64,000 bases of DNA from an uncultured Arcanobacterium sp. Lineage in GTDB: Bacteria > Actinomycetota > Actinomycetes > Actinomycetales > Actinomycetaceae. Position numbers and translations under genes: made by a program. Below, in pieces: positions 1 through 10,100 of this stretch. The first letter of the stretch is position 1; the number at the start of each line of letters is the position of its first letter. The stretch covers positions 40,295 to 104,294 of the forward strand of contig CAMCHI010000003.1 of NCBI GenBank assembly GCA_945874735.1. Reading direction: 5' to 3'. Below the pieces are notes generated by a model, which saw only the letters and a program-made list of their open reading frames with translations, made no database searches and was not told the origin of the DNA.

Positions 1-1349
1 AACAAGCAGCAGCTTTAGATGAACTTCCGGAATCTGAACGCGGAGTGTTGCACGGTGTACCCGTTGTTATTAAAGATGAAAATGATGTTACTGGTTTCAT
101 TACTGGATACGGCACTAAAGCCAATAAAACAGTAGCAGAGAGTGATTCTTTAACTGTGGCTCGTTTACGGGCAGCAGGGGCAATTATTATTGGAAAAACT
201 ACCATGCCGGCATTAGGTGCTTTCCCTTTTACCGAGTCGGATGCGTATGGTATTACCCGCAACCCGCTTAATCCAGCTTATACCCCAGGCGGATCTTCCG
301 GTGGATCGGCGGTAGCTGTGGCAGGGGGACTCGTGCCTTTAGCTTTAGGAGGAGATGGAGGCGGTTCTATTAGAATTCCTGCTGACCGCTGTGGAATTTT
401 TGGGCTAAAGCCTACTCGTAATTTAGTATCAGCTGCTCCTAAAAAGCATTTATGGTTCAAGCTGGGTAGTGCCGGCCCATTGGCTCGTAGTATGCGGGAT
501 ATTGCCTTAGCTACGGAGGTAATTGCTGGGTTATCTCCCACCACTTTAACCCGATATTTAGCGCAAAATTTGGCAGATAACTCTGACTCTAGTAAGCCTT
601 TAGCAAATTTGCGGGTGGGCTTAGTGACTAAACCGACAAGCCCGTTAGCTAGGTTACATACTGAGCATTTAAGTGCCGCTACTGCGGTAGCTGCTCAGTT
701 ACGAGCATTAGGGGCACAGGTAGTGCCGGTCAAGAGGGCGTTACCAGACCCTACTATGATTTTCTTAGTACAGTTCTTTGCCGGTTTACGAGAAACTATT
801 GCGGGCTTGGAAGATAAAGCTAAATTAGAAAAATTGCATCACAATACTGCACGGTTAGGATTTTTTGCTAAAGGTAAGGTCTTACGGTGGTCGTTACAGG
901 CTGCGCAAAAATATGCAGATAAATTGCAAGCTAAATTTGCTGACTTTGATTTACTACTTACGCCTACCACTGCTGGTCGGCCAGCAACAGTAGGTTCATT
1001 GCAAAAGCGTGGTGGATTTTTCGGGGCAGTATTGCGCGCTATCCCATCGGTGGCATATACCGTGCCTGCTAATGTATCGGGTCATGCTGCTTTAGCGCTA
1101 CCAGCGGGTATAGCTAAAGACGGTTTGCCACTATCCGTACAATTAATAGCTATAAATGGACGGAAGAAATTTAGGGCATTATTGTCGGGTGTAAAACTGA
1201 CGGAAGTAGCAGAAACGGTGACGGACTCGGGCCGAGAACGGGAAAAAGCTCAAGAATCAGAAGTAATTACAGAAGCTGCCACAACTGCGGAGGCTGAAGC
1301 AATGTTGTGTTGGGTGGGAAGCCACTTAGAAAACTACTGTGAACTATAA
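1..1349 (+). CDS. Amidase signature family protein (5' end outside window)
   Basis: Frame is open to the window edge (QAAALDELPESERGVLHGVPVVIKD...). Contains the amidase signature GGSSGGSAVAVAGGLVPLALGGDGGGSIRIPA with catalytic Ser-rich motif. Confidence 0.9.
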   Translation, partial: QAAALDELPESERGVLHGVPVVIKDENDVTGFITGYGTKANKTVAESDSLTVARLRAAGAIIIGKTTMPALGAFPFTESDAYGITRNPLNPAYTPGGSSGGSAVAVAGGLVPLALGGDGGGSIRIPADRCGIFGLKPTRNLVSAAPKKHLWFKLGSAGPLARSMRDIALATEVIAGLSPTTLTRYLAQNLADNSDSSKPLANLRVGLVTKPTSPLARLHTEHLSAATAVAAQLRALGAQVVPVKRALPDPTMIFLVQFFAGLRETIAGLEDKAKLEKLHHNTARLGFFAKGKVLRWSLQAAQKYADKLQAKFADFDLLLTPTTAGRPATVGSLQKRGGFFGAVLRAIPSVAYTVPANVSGHAALALPAGIAKDGLPLSVQLIAINGRKKFRALLSGVKLTEVAETVTDSGREREKAQESEVITEAATTAEAEAMLCWVGSHLENYCEL

Positions 1350-1535
1350 ACTAACGTAAAACTTGCTTGATTAAACAAGTAAAACAGCGGTATATAAACT
1401 GGTTTAAGTAAATATTTATCTAAGTAGTTTGCGAAAAATAATCTATTTATTTTCGTCTATTATTTAAATAATTTTAGGGTAAATAAAAGTGGCCAACTTT
1501 TGCAGCTGGCCACCGTTAGAGAAGTTGAAATGTAC

Positions 1536-2648
1536 TTACTTGGCTAGTTCTTTGCGTTGTTCTTCAATTAGGTAATCGAAGCAGGCAAGAAGTTTTGCAA
1601 TATCCTCTGTTTCAATAGAGGGGAAGCAAGCTACGCGGAATTGATTGCGCGTCACATCGCGGTAACGCTCAAAATCTACTACGTTGTATTCTGCCAAAGT
1701 TGCCAAAATAGACTTAATATCTACCCAATCGGCAAAGTCGATGGTGACGCCAACTGGGGAGCGGTGTGCAGGATTTTCTACGAAGGTAGAAGCGAAATCG
1801 CGTTCCTCAATCCACTTATAGATAAGATCAGAACTGGCCTTAGAACGGGCAGCAGTAGCTTTCATGCCACCAATTTCGTTCATCCACTTCACTTGGGCAT
1901 TTAACATTGCGATAGTGGCGATAGACGGAGTGTTGAAAGTCTGGTCTTTCACTGATTGTTCTGCCGCTAACTGTAGATTAAGCATATCTGGTACCCAGCG
2001 CTCTTTAGTAAGTTTTGCGATACGTTCTAGAGCTAGTGGGGAGGCAATTGCAATCCAGGTGCCAGCTTCTGCAGAGAAACACTTTTGGGAGGAGAAGTAG
2101 TAGAAGTCTACTTGGGAAGCATCGAACTCATATGCGCCAGCGATAGAAGTGCCGTCGATAATGTTTAATGCCCCGGTATCAGCGCCAAAACGACGAATCG
2201 GAGCGATTGCACCAGTCGTGGTTTCGTTGTGGGCATAGATGTAGGCGTCTATTTCAGGACGTTCCACACATTCAGTGATTGTGCCCCAATCAGAGGTGAT
2301 AATTTCTGTTTCAATCCACGGGATTTTAGATACAGCGCTAGCGCATAGTTCAGAGAAGGCTCCTAGGGCTACACATTGCGCTCGCTTTTCAACTAGACAG
2401 AAACCAATTGCATCGAAGATTTGGCTGGCTCCCCCATTGCCGAGCAGAATTTCATAGCCAGGTGGGAGGTTGAAGAGTTCGCGCAGGCCTTGACGGGCTT
2501 GTCGGACGAGCTCAATTACCGGCTCTTTACGATGCGAGGTTCCCAAAGGCGCCGCAAGAAACGCTTCGATTTGGTGCTGTTGGACCTTGGAAGGTCCGGA
2601 AGCGAAGCGGCCATCGGACGGGATAATCTCATTAGGTAATTTGCTCAT
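1536..2648 (-). CDS. serC: Phosphoserine aminotransferase
   Basis: 370 aa; starts LPNEIIPSDGRFASGPSKV, with LLGNGGASQIFDA and FYYFSSQKCFSAEAGTW PLP-Lys region, typical of actinobacterial SerC. Confidence 0.9.
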   Translation of the reverse strand: MSKLPNEIIPSDGRFASGPSKVQQHQIEAFLAAPLGTSHRKEPVIELVRQARQGLRELFNLPPGYEILLGNGGASQIFDAIGFCLVEKRAQCVALGAFSELCASAVSKIPWIETEIITSDWGTITECVERPEIDAYIYAHNETTTGAIAPIRRFGADTGALNIIDGTSIAGAYEFDASQVDFYYFSSQKCFSAEAGTWIAIASPLALERIAKLTKERWVPDMLNLQLAAEQSVKDQTFNTPSIATIAMLNAQVKWMNEIGGMKATAARSKASSDLIYKWIEERDFASTFVENPAHRSPVGVTIDFADWVDIKSILATLAEYNVVDFERYRDVTRNQFRVACFPSIETEDIAKLLACFDYLIEEQRKELAK

Positions 2649-2958
2649 AAGTTAGATTATCGCACTTATTTGCGAAAAAGTTATATAAGAGTATGGGGGT
2701 AATCTGCATAATTTTCGATAAATCCCTATTTTAGTGCGAAATTTGTTACGTAAAAAGCGGTATTTAGAACGGCTCAAATCTACTGTTGGCGCTTAAACTT
2801 AAGGCACAATAATATATATAAATAATTTTATTAGGTAGGAAATACTTGCTTATAGTTGGCAATAGATATGACTACTCAAATAAAATGCAGTAAATCAATG
2901 TCTAAACCTTTATTGTTTTTATTATCTATAGCGTGCTTAGATGCGGAAGGAAACACAC

Positions 2959-3648
2959 ATGAGTGGCTTAATTGATACCACGGAGATGTATCTAAAAACG
3001 GTATATGAATTAGAAGAAGAAGGCGTACCAGCTTTGCGGGCGCGTATTGTAGAGCGTCTGGAACAATCAGGGCCTACGGTGTCGGAAACAGTGGCACGTT
3101 TAGAGCGTGATGGTTTGCTGAAAGTGGGTACTGATCGACGGATTGCTTTTACTAATAAAGGTAAAGAATTAGCACAAGACGTAATGCGGCGACATCGTTT
3201 AGCAGAGCGTTTATTGTTGGATGTATTAGATGTGCCCTTGGAATTAGTGCATGATGAAGCGTGCCGTTGGGAGCATGTCATTTCTAATGAGGTGGCCGAT
3301 CGTATTGCGGCAGTTATTCCAGACGCTACCATTGATCCGTTTGGTAACCCGATTCCTCCTGCTTCTTCTACTGCCGAAATTGCTAAGGATGCGGTATCGC
3401 TTGGTTTACGTAGCTTGGCTGATTTAGGGGCAGATTTTGTGCCGGGTACGGAAGTAACGGTAGTGAGAATCAGTGAAACATTGCAATTAGATATTGAGCA
3501 GGTAAAGCTGCTTAAGCAAGTGGGCTTATTGCCAGGAGAAAAAATAAAAGTATTAGAAGTGTTGCCCGATGATGTGCTGGTATCGGTGGCTGGACAAGAG
3601 TTGTATGTGGCTCCGGTGGCAGGCAGTAAAATTTTTGTGCAGATTTAA
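2959..3648 (+). CDS. DtxR/IdeR-family metal-dependent transcriptional regulator
   Basis: MSGLIDTTEMYLKTVYELEEEGVPALRARIVERLEQSGPTVSETVARLERDGLL winged-helix plus HDEACRWEHVIS metal-binding region. An ATG at 2959 fits DtxR alignment better than the ORF-track start at 2941. Confidence 0.9.
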   Translation: MSGLIDTTEMYLKTVYELEEEGVPALRARIVERLEQSGPTVSETVARLERDGLLKVGTDRRIAFTNKGKELAQDVMRRHRLAERLLLDVLDVPLELVHDEACRWEHVISNEVADRIAAVIPDATIDPFGNPIPPASSTAEIAKDAVSLGLRSLADLGADFVPGTEVTVVRISETLQLDIEQVKLLKQVGLLPGEKIKVLEVLPDDVLVSVAGQELYVAPVAGSKIFVQI

Positions 3649-3971
3649 TTTGCGTTAGCTTAATCTAACTGCTGGTAAAGCTGGGATAGTTTAGGGTTTA
3701 TGCCTATTTATAGCTATAGCAATGTCTTTTATAACGATTTGTAACTTTGTGTTTTATTGCATTAAAAATTTTGGTTATAAATAAGAATTGTTGATATTTC
3801 AAGGAAATATTTGCATAGCGTGGTGAGATTCTGCTTGTTTTCAGAGTTAGAAATAAGCCCTGGGAAAACACTTCGTTATAAAAACGTGATAATTCGTTAT
3901 CTAACTGTTATATTATTCTATGGAAGCAGAGTTGTTTATCAAAACAACCGCCGACAGTATTGGAGAATTTT

Positions 3972-4700
3972 ATGGCAGGACGACACTTACAGATCGAGAA
4001 AAGCGACTCGATTATTGCTAAGCATGGCGTCAAAGGAGTAGTAGCCGCTTCGGTAGCTGGCACGGTAGCTGGTCTTTCCGCACCGTTAGCATTTGCAGCC
4101 CCAGAAGCTAGTGCTAGCACCAAAGTTTCTGCAACAATTGTTTCAGCTACTGTAGAGCTTGGCACCAAAGCAGAACTACTTGCAGTTCCAGATGTAGATG
4201 TAGTAACTGATGAAAATGCTGCTACAACTGCTAGTGTGTGGGAAACTGCAACTGTTGATATTGAAGCTAAAGCAGCTCCAGTAGTTGCCAGTACTACTCG
4301 TACCACTTCGGGTACTGTTTTAGAATCTCCAACTATTCCAGTTGGTAAAGGTAGTGCAGCGGTAGTGGCCGGTGCGTTAGCGCAGCTTGGGTGGGTGCAA
4401 GATTGTACTGATCTAGTACAAAATGCTTTAGCAGCTGGTGGTTACACTGCTACTCGCGTTCAAGGTGGCTATGATTTAGGCACTGGTATTGGTGACTATC
4501 TAGGCTTTGGTGCACAGGTTTCGCTTACGGATTTACAGCCTGGAGATATTCTTATCTACGGTTATGCAAGTAGCGGTGCGCATGTAGCAATTTATATTGG
4601 CGATGGTCAAGCAGTACATGGTGGCTATAACGGTAGTACGGTAATTGCTGGTATTGAGATTGGTCGTCTACCACTTACTGCCGCGGTACGTCCAGCCTAA
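3972..4700 (+). CDS. Secreted NlpC/P60- or CHAP-like cell-wall hydrolase
   Basis: N-terminal export-like hydrophobic segment (KGVVAASVAGTVAGLSAPLAFAAP). C-terminal domain with putative catalytic Cys (VQDCTDLVQ) and His (GAHVAIYIGDGQAVHGG). Confidence 0.75.
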   Translation: MAGRHLQIEKSDSIIAKHGVKGVVAASVAGTVAGLSAPLAFAAPEASASTKVSATIVSATVELGTKAELLAVPDVDVVTDENAATTASVWETATVDIEAKAAPVVASTTRTTSGTVLESPTIPVGKGSAAVVAGALAQLGWVQDCTDLVQNALAAGGYTATRVQGGYDLGTGIGDYLGFGAQVSLTDLQPGDILIYGYASSGAHVAIYIGDGQAVHGGYNGSTVIAGIEIGRLPLTAAVRPA

Positions 4701-4717
4701 AATAAGCTTTTTAATAG

Positions 4718-4749
4718 CTCGCCTTGAGTAGTGTTAAACTCGAGGCGAG
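4718..4749 (+). terminator. Rho-independent terminator after the first NlpC-like gene
   Basis: CTCGCCTtGAGT...ACTCgAGGCGAG followed by TTTTGTTTT. Confidence 0.75.
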
Positions 4750-5010
4750 TTTTGTTTTATGTATGGTTTTGTGTGTAAGTAATGATTTATTAGTCTTTAT
4801 ATATCGTGCGCAAAATGGTCAATTAAATATGGCTGGTTTATAAAATATGTAAATAAAACCAGGAAAAATAGTCTAAAAATTTTGTACCTAATCTTACTAT
4901 CTAAGCAAAGAAGTTATAAATTCGTGACTTTTAGTTATTATTTTGTTATTATCGCTTTGGTAAGAAAAATAAATACTTTATTTTATTGATTTGAATAGGA
5001 ATTATAGTTT

Positions 5011-5724
5011 ATGGCTGGACGGCATTTGCGGAGTGAGCAAGCAGGCTCAATTATCGCTAAACATGGCGTTAAGGGAGTGGTAGTAGCTTCAGTCGCAGGT
5101 ACTTTGACTGGTATTTCTGCTCCACTGGCTTTTGCGTCTCCTGTTGTAAAGCAAACTACTCCTAATGTAACTCAAGCAGTTGCTGCAACTGTCGACTTAG
5201 GTCTGCAGCCTGAAACTTTTGCGGTGCCAGAAGTTGCGGTAGTTACTGATAATAATGCAGCTACTCTTGGTAGTGTGTGGGAAACCGCAGCGGTAGATAT
5301 TGAAGCTGAAGAAGCAGTGGAAGAAACTCCGGAAGTTGCGGTAGAGGCTTTAGCTGTTCCACGTATTGCCGTGCCAACTTCGGCTTCGGCTTCGGCTTCG
5401 GAAATTGCCACTTTGGCTGCTAGTTATGTCGGTGCTCCATATGTATATGGTGGCACTACACCAGCTGGTTGGGATTGTTCCGGATTTACTGCCTACGTGT
5501 TTGCTCAATTTGGTATTAGCTTGCCACACAATTCAGAGGCACAGTCTGTGTATGGCACAGTAGTATCGGCGGCTGAAGCGCAGCCAGGTGATTTGCTATG
5601 GTGGCCAGGTCACGTGGGAATTTATCTAGGCGACGGAATGCATGTAGCTGCTGTAAACCCAGGATATGGCACGGCAATCATGCCGGTTTATGGGGGAGCT
5701 ACCTATATTCGCATTGCTCCTTAA
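5011..5724 (+). CDS. Secreted NlpC/P60 family peptidoglycan endopeptidase
   Basis: VGAPYVYGGTTPAGWDCSGFTAYVFAQFGISLPHNSEAQ...PGDLLWWPGHVGIYLGDGMHVAA, the canonical NlpC/P60 Cys-His motifs. Export-like N-terminus. Confidence 0.92.
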   Translation: MAGRHLRSEQAGSIIAKHGVKGVVVASVAGTLTGISAPLAFASPVVKQTTPNVTQAVAATVDLGLQPETFAVPEVAVVTDNNAATLGSVWETAAVDIEAEEAVEETPEVAVEALAVPRIAVPTSASASASEIATLAASYVGAPYVYGGTTPAGWDCSGFTAYVFAQFGISLPHNSEAQSVYGTVVSAAEAQPGDLLWWPGHVGIYLGDGMHVAAVNPGYGTAIMPVYGGATYIRIAP

Positions 5725-5756
5725 AATTTTGATAACGCAATAAAAGAAATATTGGC

Positions 5757-5792
5757 AAAAGCAGGATTAAGATTTTTCTTAATCCTGCTTTT
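5757..5792 (+). terminator. Rho-independent terminator
   Basis: Perfect 16-bp stem AAAAGCAGGATTAAGA / TCTTAATCCTGCTTTT with TTTT loop. Confidence 0.8.
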
Positions 5793-5859
5793 GTTGTGTG
5801 ACTCACAGTGATATATTAGGGGTAAGTTATAGCATTATTCTCAGCGTAGAGGAGCAAAA

Positions 5860-6777
5860 ATGGTGCATGAAAATATTGTAGTAGTTGGTGTAGATGGTAC
5901 AGATGCTTCGTTAGGTGCAATAGAATGGGGGCTAGCTCAAGCCCGGGAGCGCAATGCGGAACTACGATTAGTTTGCGTGTATGAAGTGCCTAGTTATGCG
6001 GCACATATATTGCAGCAAGGGCGAGCTAATTTAGAAGAAGAATCGCAAATAATGCAACAAGCAGCTCATACAATGCTGGAAGACTTAGCGAAAAAGTATC
6101 AAAACCAAGGTGTAGAAATTTCCTGCCAAGTATTAAAGGGAGATGCTGCCGAAGAATTAGTAAATATCTCCAAAAAAGTAGCTTTAATGGTAGTAGGTGG
6201 GCGCGTAAGCCAGCACGGCAGTATTGCAGACCGGATTTTACGTACCGTTTCGACTGCACTACCAGCTTTTGCTTGCTGCCCAACCGTGGTAGTGCCACAC
6301 GAAAATTTCCAAGCTCATTTGCCGGTTAAGAAAATTGCGGTAGGGGTAGACGGCTCTGATACTTCCAAACTGGCTTTACAGCGCGCTATCTGGGAGGCAG
6401 ACCGCTGGAATGCGGAATTGATTGTGATGAATGCCGTTAATTTGGACTCTTTCGCTGGTATTCCGCAATTTTCCTATTTTAAGGAGTACTTCACAGAAAT
6501 TCACGCCACGATTGAAGAGCAGTTAGCAGAAGTTTCTGAAGGCCGTTTAGTGAAAGTAAAAATACAAGTAACGCAAGGAAACCCTGTAGAAAATCTGGTA
6601 AAACTTTCCCAATCCTGCGATTTACTTATCTTGGGCACACGTGGCAGAGGTGGCTTCTCTGGTCTGCTACTAGGGTCTACTGCTCAATCCGTGCTGGAAC
6701 ATAGTGCGTGTCCTACTTTCGTAGTGCCTAGACGAGTAAAAGAAACTGACGATGTGGGGCCTAGTCCGCGCGGTTAA
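5860..6777 (+). CDS. Universal stress protein with two USP domains
   Basis: Two USP repeats: VVVGVDGTDASLGAIEWGL and IAVGVDGSDTSKLALQRAIW, with GTRGRGGFSGLLLGSTAQSVLEHSACPTFVV ATP-binding motif. Confidence 0.9.
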   Translation: MVHENIVVVGVDGTDASLGAIEWGLAQARERNAELRLVCVYEVPSYAAHILQQGRANLEEESQIMQQAAHTMLEDLAKKYQNQGVEISCQVLKGDAAEELVNISKKVALMVVGGRVSQHGSIADRILRTVSTALPAFACCPTVVVPHENFQAHLPVKKIAVGVDGSDTSKLALQRAIWEADRWNAELIVMNAVNLDSFAGIPQFSYFKEYFTEIHATIEEQLAEVSEGRLVKVKIQVTQGNPVENLVKLSQSCDLLILGTRGRGGFSGLLLGSTAQSVLEHSACPTFVVPRRVKETDDVGPSPRG

Positions 6778-6909
6778 GTAAAATCATCAACTTTACTTGG
6801 TGCTAATAATACTGGATAGAATAGGTGAAATTTTGTAGAGCGCTTAAACATTTTAGAAAATTTCACCTATTTTCTATATTTCCGCTAAAGTATGGAAAGT
6901 GGTTTGCTT

Positions 6910-6982
6910 GCCCTCGTAGCTCAGTGGATAGAGCACCGCTCTCCTAAAGCGGGTGTCGCTGGTTCGATTCCAGTCGGGGGCA
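6910..6982 (+). tRNA. tRNA-Arg (anticodon CCT)
   Basis: GCCCTCG acceptor pairing with CGGGGGC, D-arm GTAGCTCAGTGGATAGAGC, anticodon stem-loop CCGCT-CTCCTAA-AGCGG, T-arm GGTTCGATTCC. Confidence 0.95.
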
Positions 6983-7135
6983 CGAATGTTATTGCGTGAT
7001 ATTACCTTATAATTACTATGCTTTAACTTGCTGTTAAATCTCCTTCTCTCCGTTTAAATATTAAATTAAGCGCGGTTTGTAAATTATTCGGCGCGGGATA
7101 TGCGTTAAAGTTCGAAAACCTAGTAGGGTAAAAGG

Positions 7136-10100
7136 GTGACTCCTATCTTTTGGCGAAATAAGAAAGAAACAACCGCTGCAGCCTCTACATCAGCGCATGA
7201 AGTAAATGCGTTAGAAAGTGCTGCCAGTGAGCAGAGTGCGCAAAATAGTGTGCAGATGAGTGCAGATGATGAAGATGCCGGCGACTCAAGCGACGGGAAT
7301 TTTACCGGCGAGAACTTAAACGATTCTGTTGTTTCATACAATGCAGATAGTCTAAAGGTAGAAAACGGGGAAGTAACAGCTGATTCTTCTACACCTACCC
7401 TAGCTGGTAATGCTTTAGATAGTGGTACAGATACCGCTTTAGATACTACTGCAGAAGCAATAACTCCTAGTTCAGACAGTAATCACGCTCCCTCTTTGGG
7501 TGCAGATGATATCTCTGCAGAAGCAGCGCCTATGCCCGTTGTTAATTCTAATCAACCTAAATTGTCGCGCGCAGAATTAGTGGCAAATGCTTATGACCGT
7601 TGGCATGGGCAATTATGGGCTGAAGTGGTAAAAGCCCAAGAGGCAGCGAAAAAAGCTCGTTTTTCAGGGCAGATAGATTTAACTCAAGTGCACCCTTCAG
7701 GTGCTGCTCGTTTCTACTCGCATATGGAAACTCGTCTTTCCTTATTGGTGCGAGAACCAGTGCGCTATGAAAGCGCTAAACTGCAAGTGTTGCGTTTACA
7801 AGAAATAGTGGCACATCTAGAAGAAAAACATGGTTTTGCTCCGGTGTCTTTAGCTACCGGAAAGGTAACTTGGAGTGCTTTACCAACCCCTAAATCACAA
7901 AATTTAGAATGGCTGGATACCTATAATTTAACCGGAGAATTACGGCTAGATTTAACGGGAGAAAATCAGGCAGTAAAAAATACTTTGGCTGGAAATATTC
8001 CTGCTGCCCATACAGATTCGTCTAACTTTAAGGAATCTGCTTCTGAAATGCCGATGGTGGTAGAGGAAACCGCTCCGGCATTCTTCCGGCGCGTAAAAGT
8101 TAGCTTCCTGGCTGGTGGGGATGCTAAGTTGAAACTTTCCTCCCAGGTAGCGGTAAACCCTTTAGTGTTGAAAGCATTACGGGAAAACGGTATCCCGCAA
8201 GATCAACTAATTCAGTTGCGCACTTTGGCACAAAACCCGAACGGAATTACTGAGGCTTTCAATTATCTGAATGCTTTAGGGCGGGCCTATCTGCCAGGTT
8301 TTTCATTAGTGGAACAGAATGTAATAGGGTGTTTCCATACTCCGGCACAAATTTTATTAGACGACTTGGAAGCAATGGCACCTTATGTGCAGAATTCCGG
8401 TATTTTGGCGGCGGTAGCTGGTGATGAACGTCGTCGTAAAATCGCATCTATGCCAATTCCACCTGGCTTATGTGAAGATCGTAGTCCAGAAGTGGAACGT
8501 GGAGCTGGAGATAGAGATGTAGCGGAATTAGATATTGTGGAAGCAGTGGCTTCTGGACGTTCTTTAGTGATTGACGCAGTGCCAGGTACAGAACGTATCG
8601 GCACGATTGCTTCAGTGGCAGCCGATGCGGTAGCTTCTGGCAAGTCTATGTTGTTTATTCCGGCTCGTGCATCAGCAGGCCATGCTTTACGTAAAGAATT
8701 AGAAGCTAATGGTTTAGGGGAATTAGTACTCGATTTTTCCGATATTGAGAGTGTGCCGTTGCGTATTCGCACTGGTTTACGGTTAAGTAAACCAGAGATT
8801 TCAGTGGCAGAGCTAGGCAAACAGCGTTCTGACCTAGTAGAAGCGCGGGAAAAGTTAGAATTATTTGTAGCTGATTTGCATCAAATAGACCCGCATTGGG
8901 GGCTATCGGTACACGATTTACTAGAAAAGTTAGCTGCTTTAACCGCTGATAGTGATGCTCCACAGACTCGTGTCCGATTAAGTAAAGAAACTTTGGCAGC
9001 TTTAGGTGGGCAGGGTTTCCAAGAGTGCTTACAACTTTTAGAAACTGCTCATGATTTGGGTTTGTTTAACGAAACCGAGATAGATTCTCCGTGGATGCGC
9101 TCGCAAATAAGTGAAGTAGCTGCTGGGGAAAAAGCTATCGCACGAGTAGAAAAATTGGTGGATACCATTTTGCCTGCCGCGATTTCTCAAGCTCATCGGG
9201 CAGCGGCAGAAACCGGTATGCACGTGGCAGAAAACTATGCGCAGTGGGCAGAACAAGTTGCTGTCTTGACAGGTATTGCCCGTAGTTTGGATTATTTCTT
9301 ACCACGAATTTTTGAGTATTCCGTATCGCATTTAATTGCCGCTACTGCATCTAAGGCATGGCGAGAAGAACACGGTATTACTTTAAAATCTAGTGAGCGA
9401 CGGGCTTGTAAGCGAGAACTGGAAGAGTTACTCCGTCCAGGGGCAGTTCCTGCTGATGTACATGCAGAGTTATTGCAAGTAGAAGCACAGCGGGAAGTTT
9501 GGCAGCGCTATTCACGGGACGGCGGCTGGCCTGCTTTACCTGATGGTATGCAGTATATTCAGAGTGTATGTGCAGATTTAGGGGACGAATTAACACTTTT
9601 ATCCCAAGAAGTAAATCAGGACGATTTAACCCAGTTATCTTTTGTGCAGTTGCAAGAATTATTGCAAAATCTGCAAAAGCATAGTGCGCAGATGGATATT
9701 TTGCCTAGACGTAACGCGGTAATGCAGCAGCTTAACCAGTTAGGGTTGCAAGATTTGGTGGTTGATTTACGTGTGCGGGCAGTGGCTGCTGTAGATATTG
9801 CTGGCGAGCTAGAGTTGGCTTTTACTTCTTCGGTATTTGAGCGATTGCTGTTGCGCTCTAAGATTTTAGCTACGTTAGGACCACGCGATATTGCGTTACT
9901 ACTGGAGCAATGGCGAGAGCTGGATTTAGCACAGGTATCTTCTTTAAGTGCTCCTATCTTATTGGCGACCATTAGTAATATGCGAGAAACCGCTCGCGCT
10001 CATCGTGATGACGTGTTGCGTTTAGATTCAGTTTTGCAACAGCATGGGGTGGCTGCTTTACGGGATATGATTGCTACTTATTCTCGTCTAGTGCAAGTGG

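Noticed and set aside
278-544. Minus-strand 88-aa ORF inside the amidase gene
   Set aside because: Shadow of a well-supported plus-strand amidase; low-complexity Pro-rich translation.
3908-4306. Minus-strand 132-aa ORF over the first NlpC-like gene
   Set aside because: Antisense to a gene with clear signal-like and catalytic motifs; Ala/Ser/Thr-rich shadow translation.
8383-8820. Minus-strand ORFs (8383-8820, 9616-9972, 10606-10977 and others) inside the helicase-like gene
   Set aside because: Antisense open frames caused by codon bias; no motifs or start-site support.
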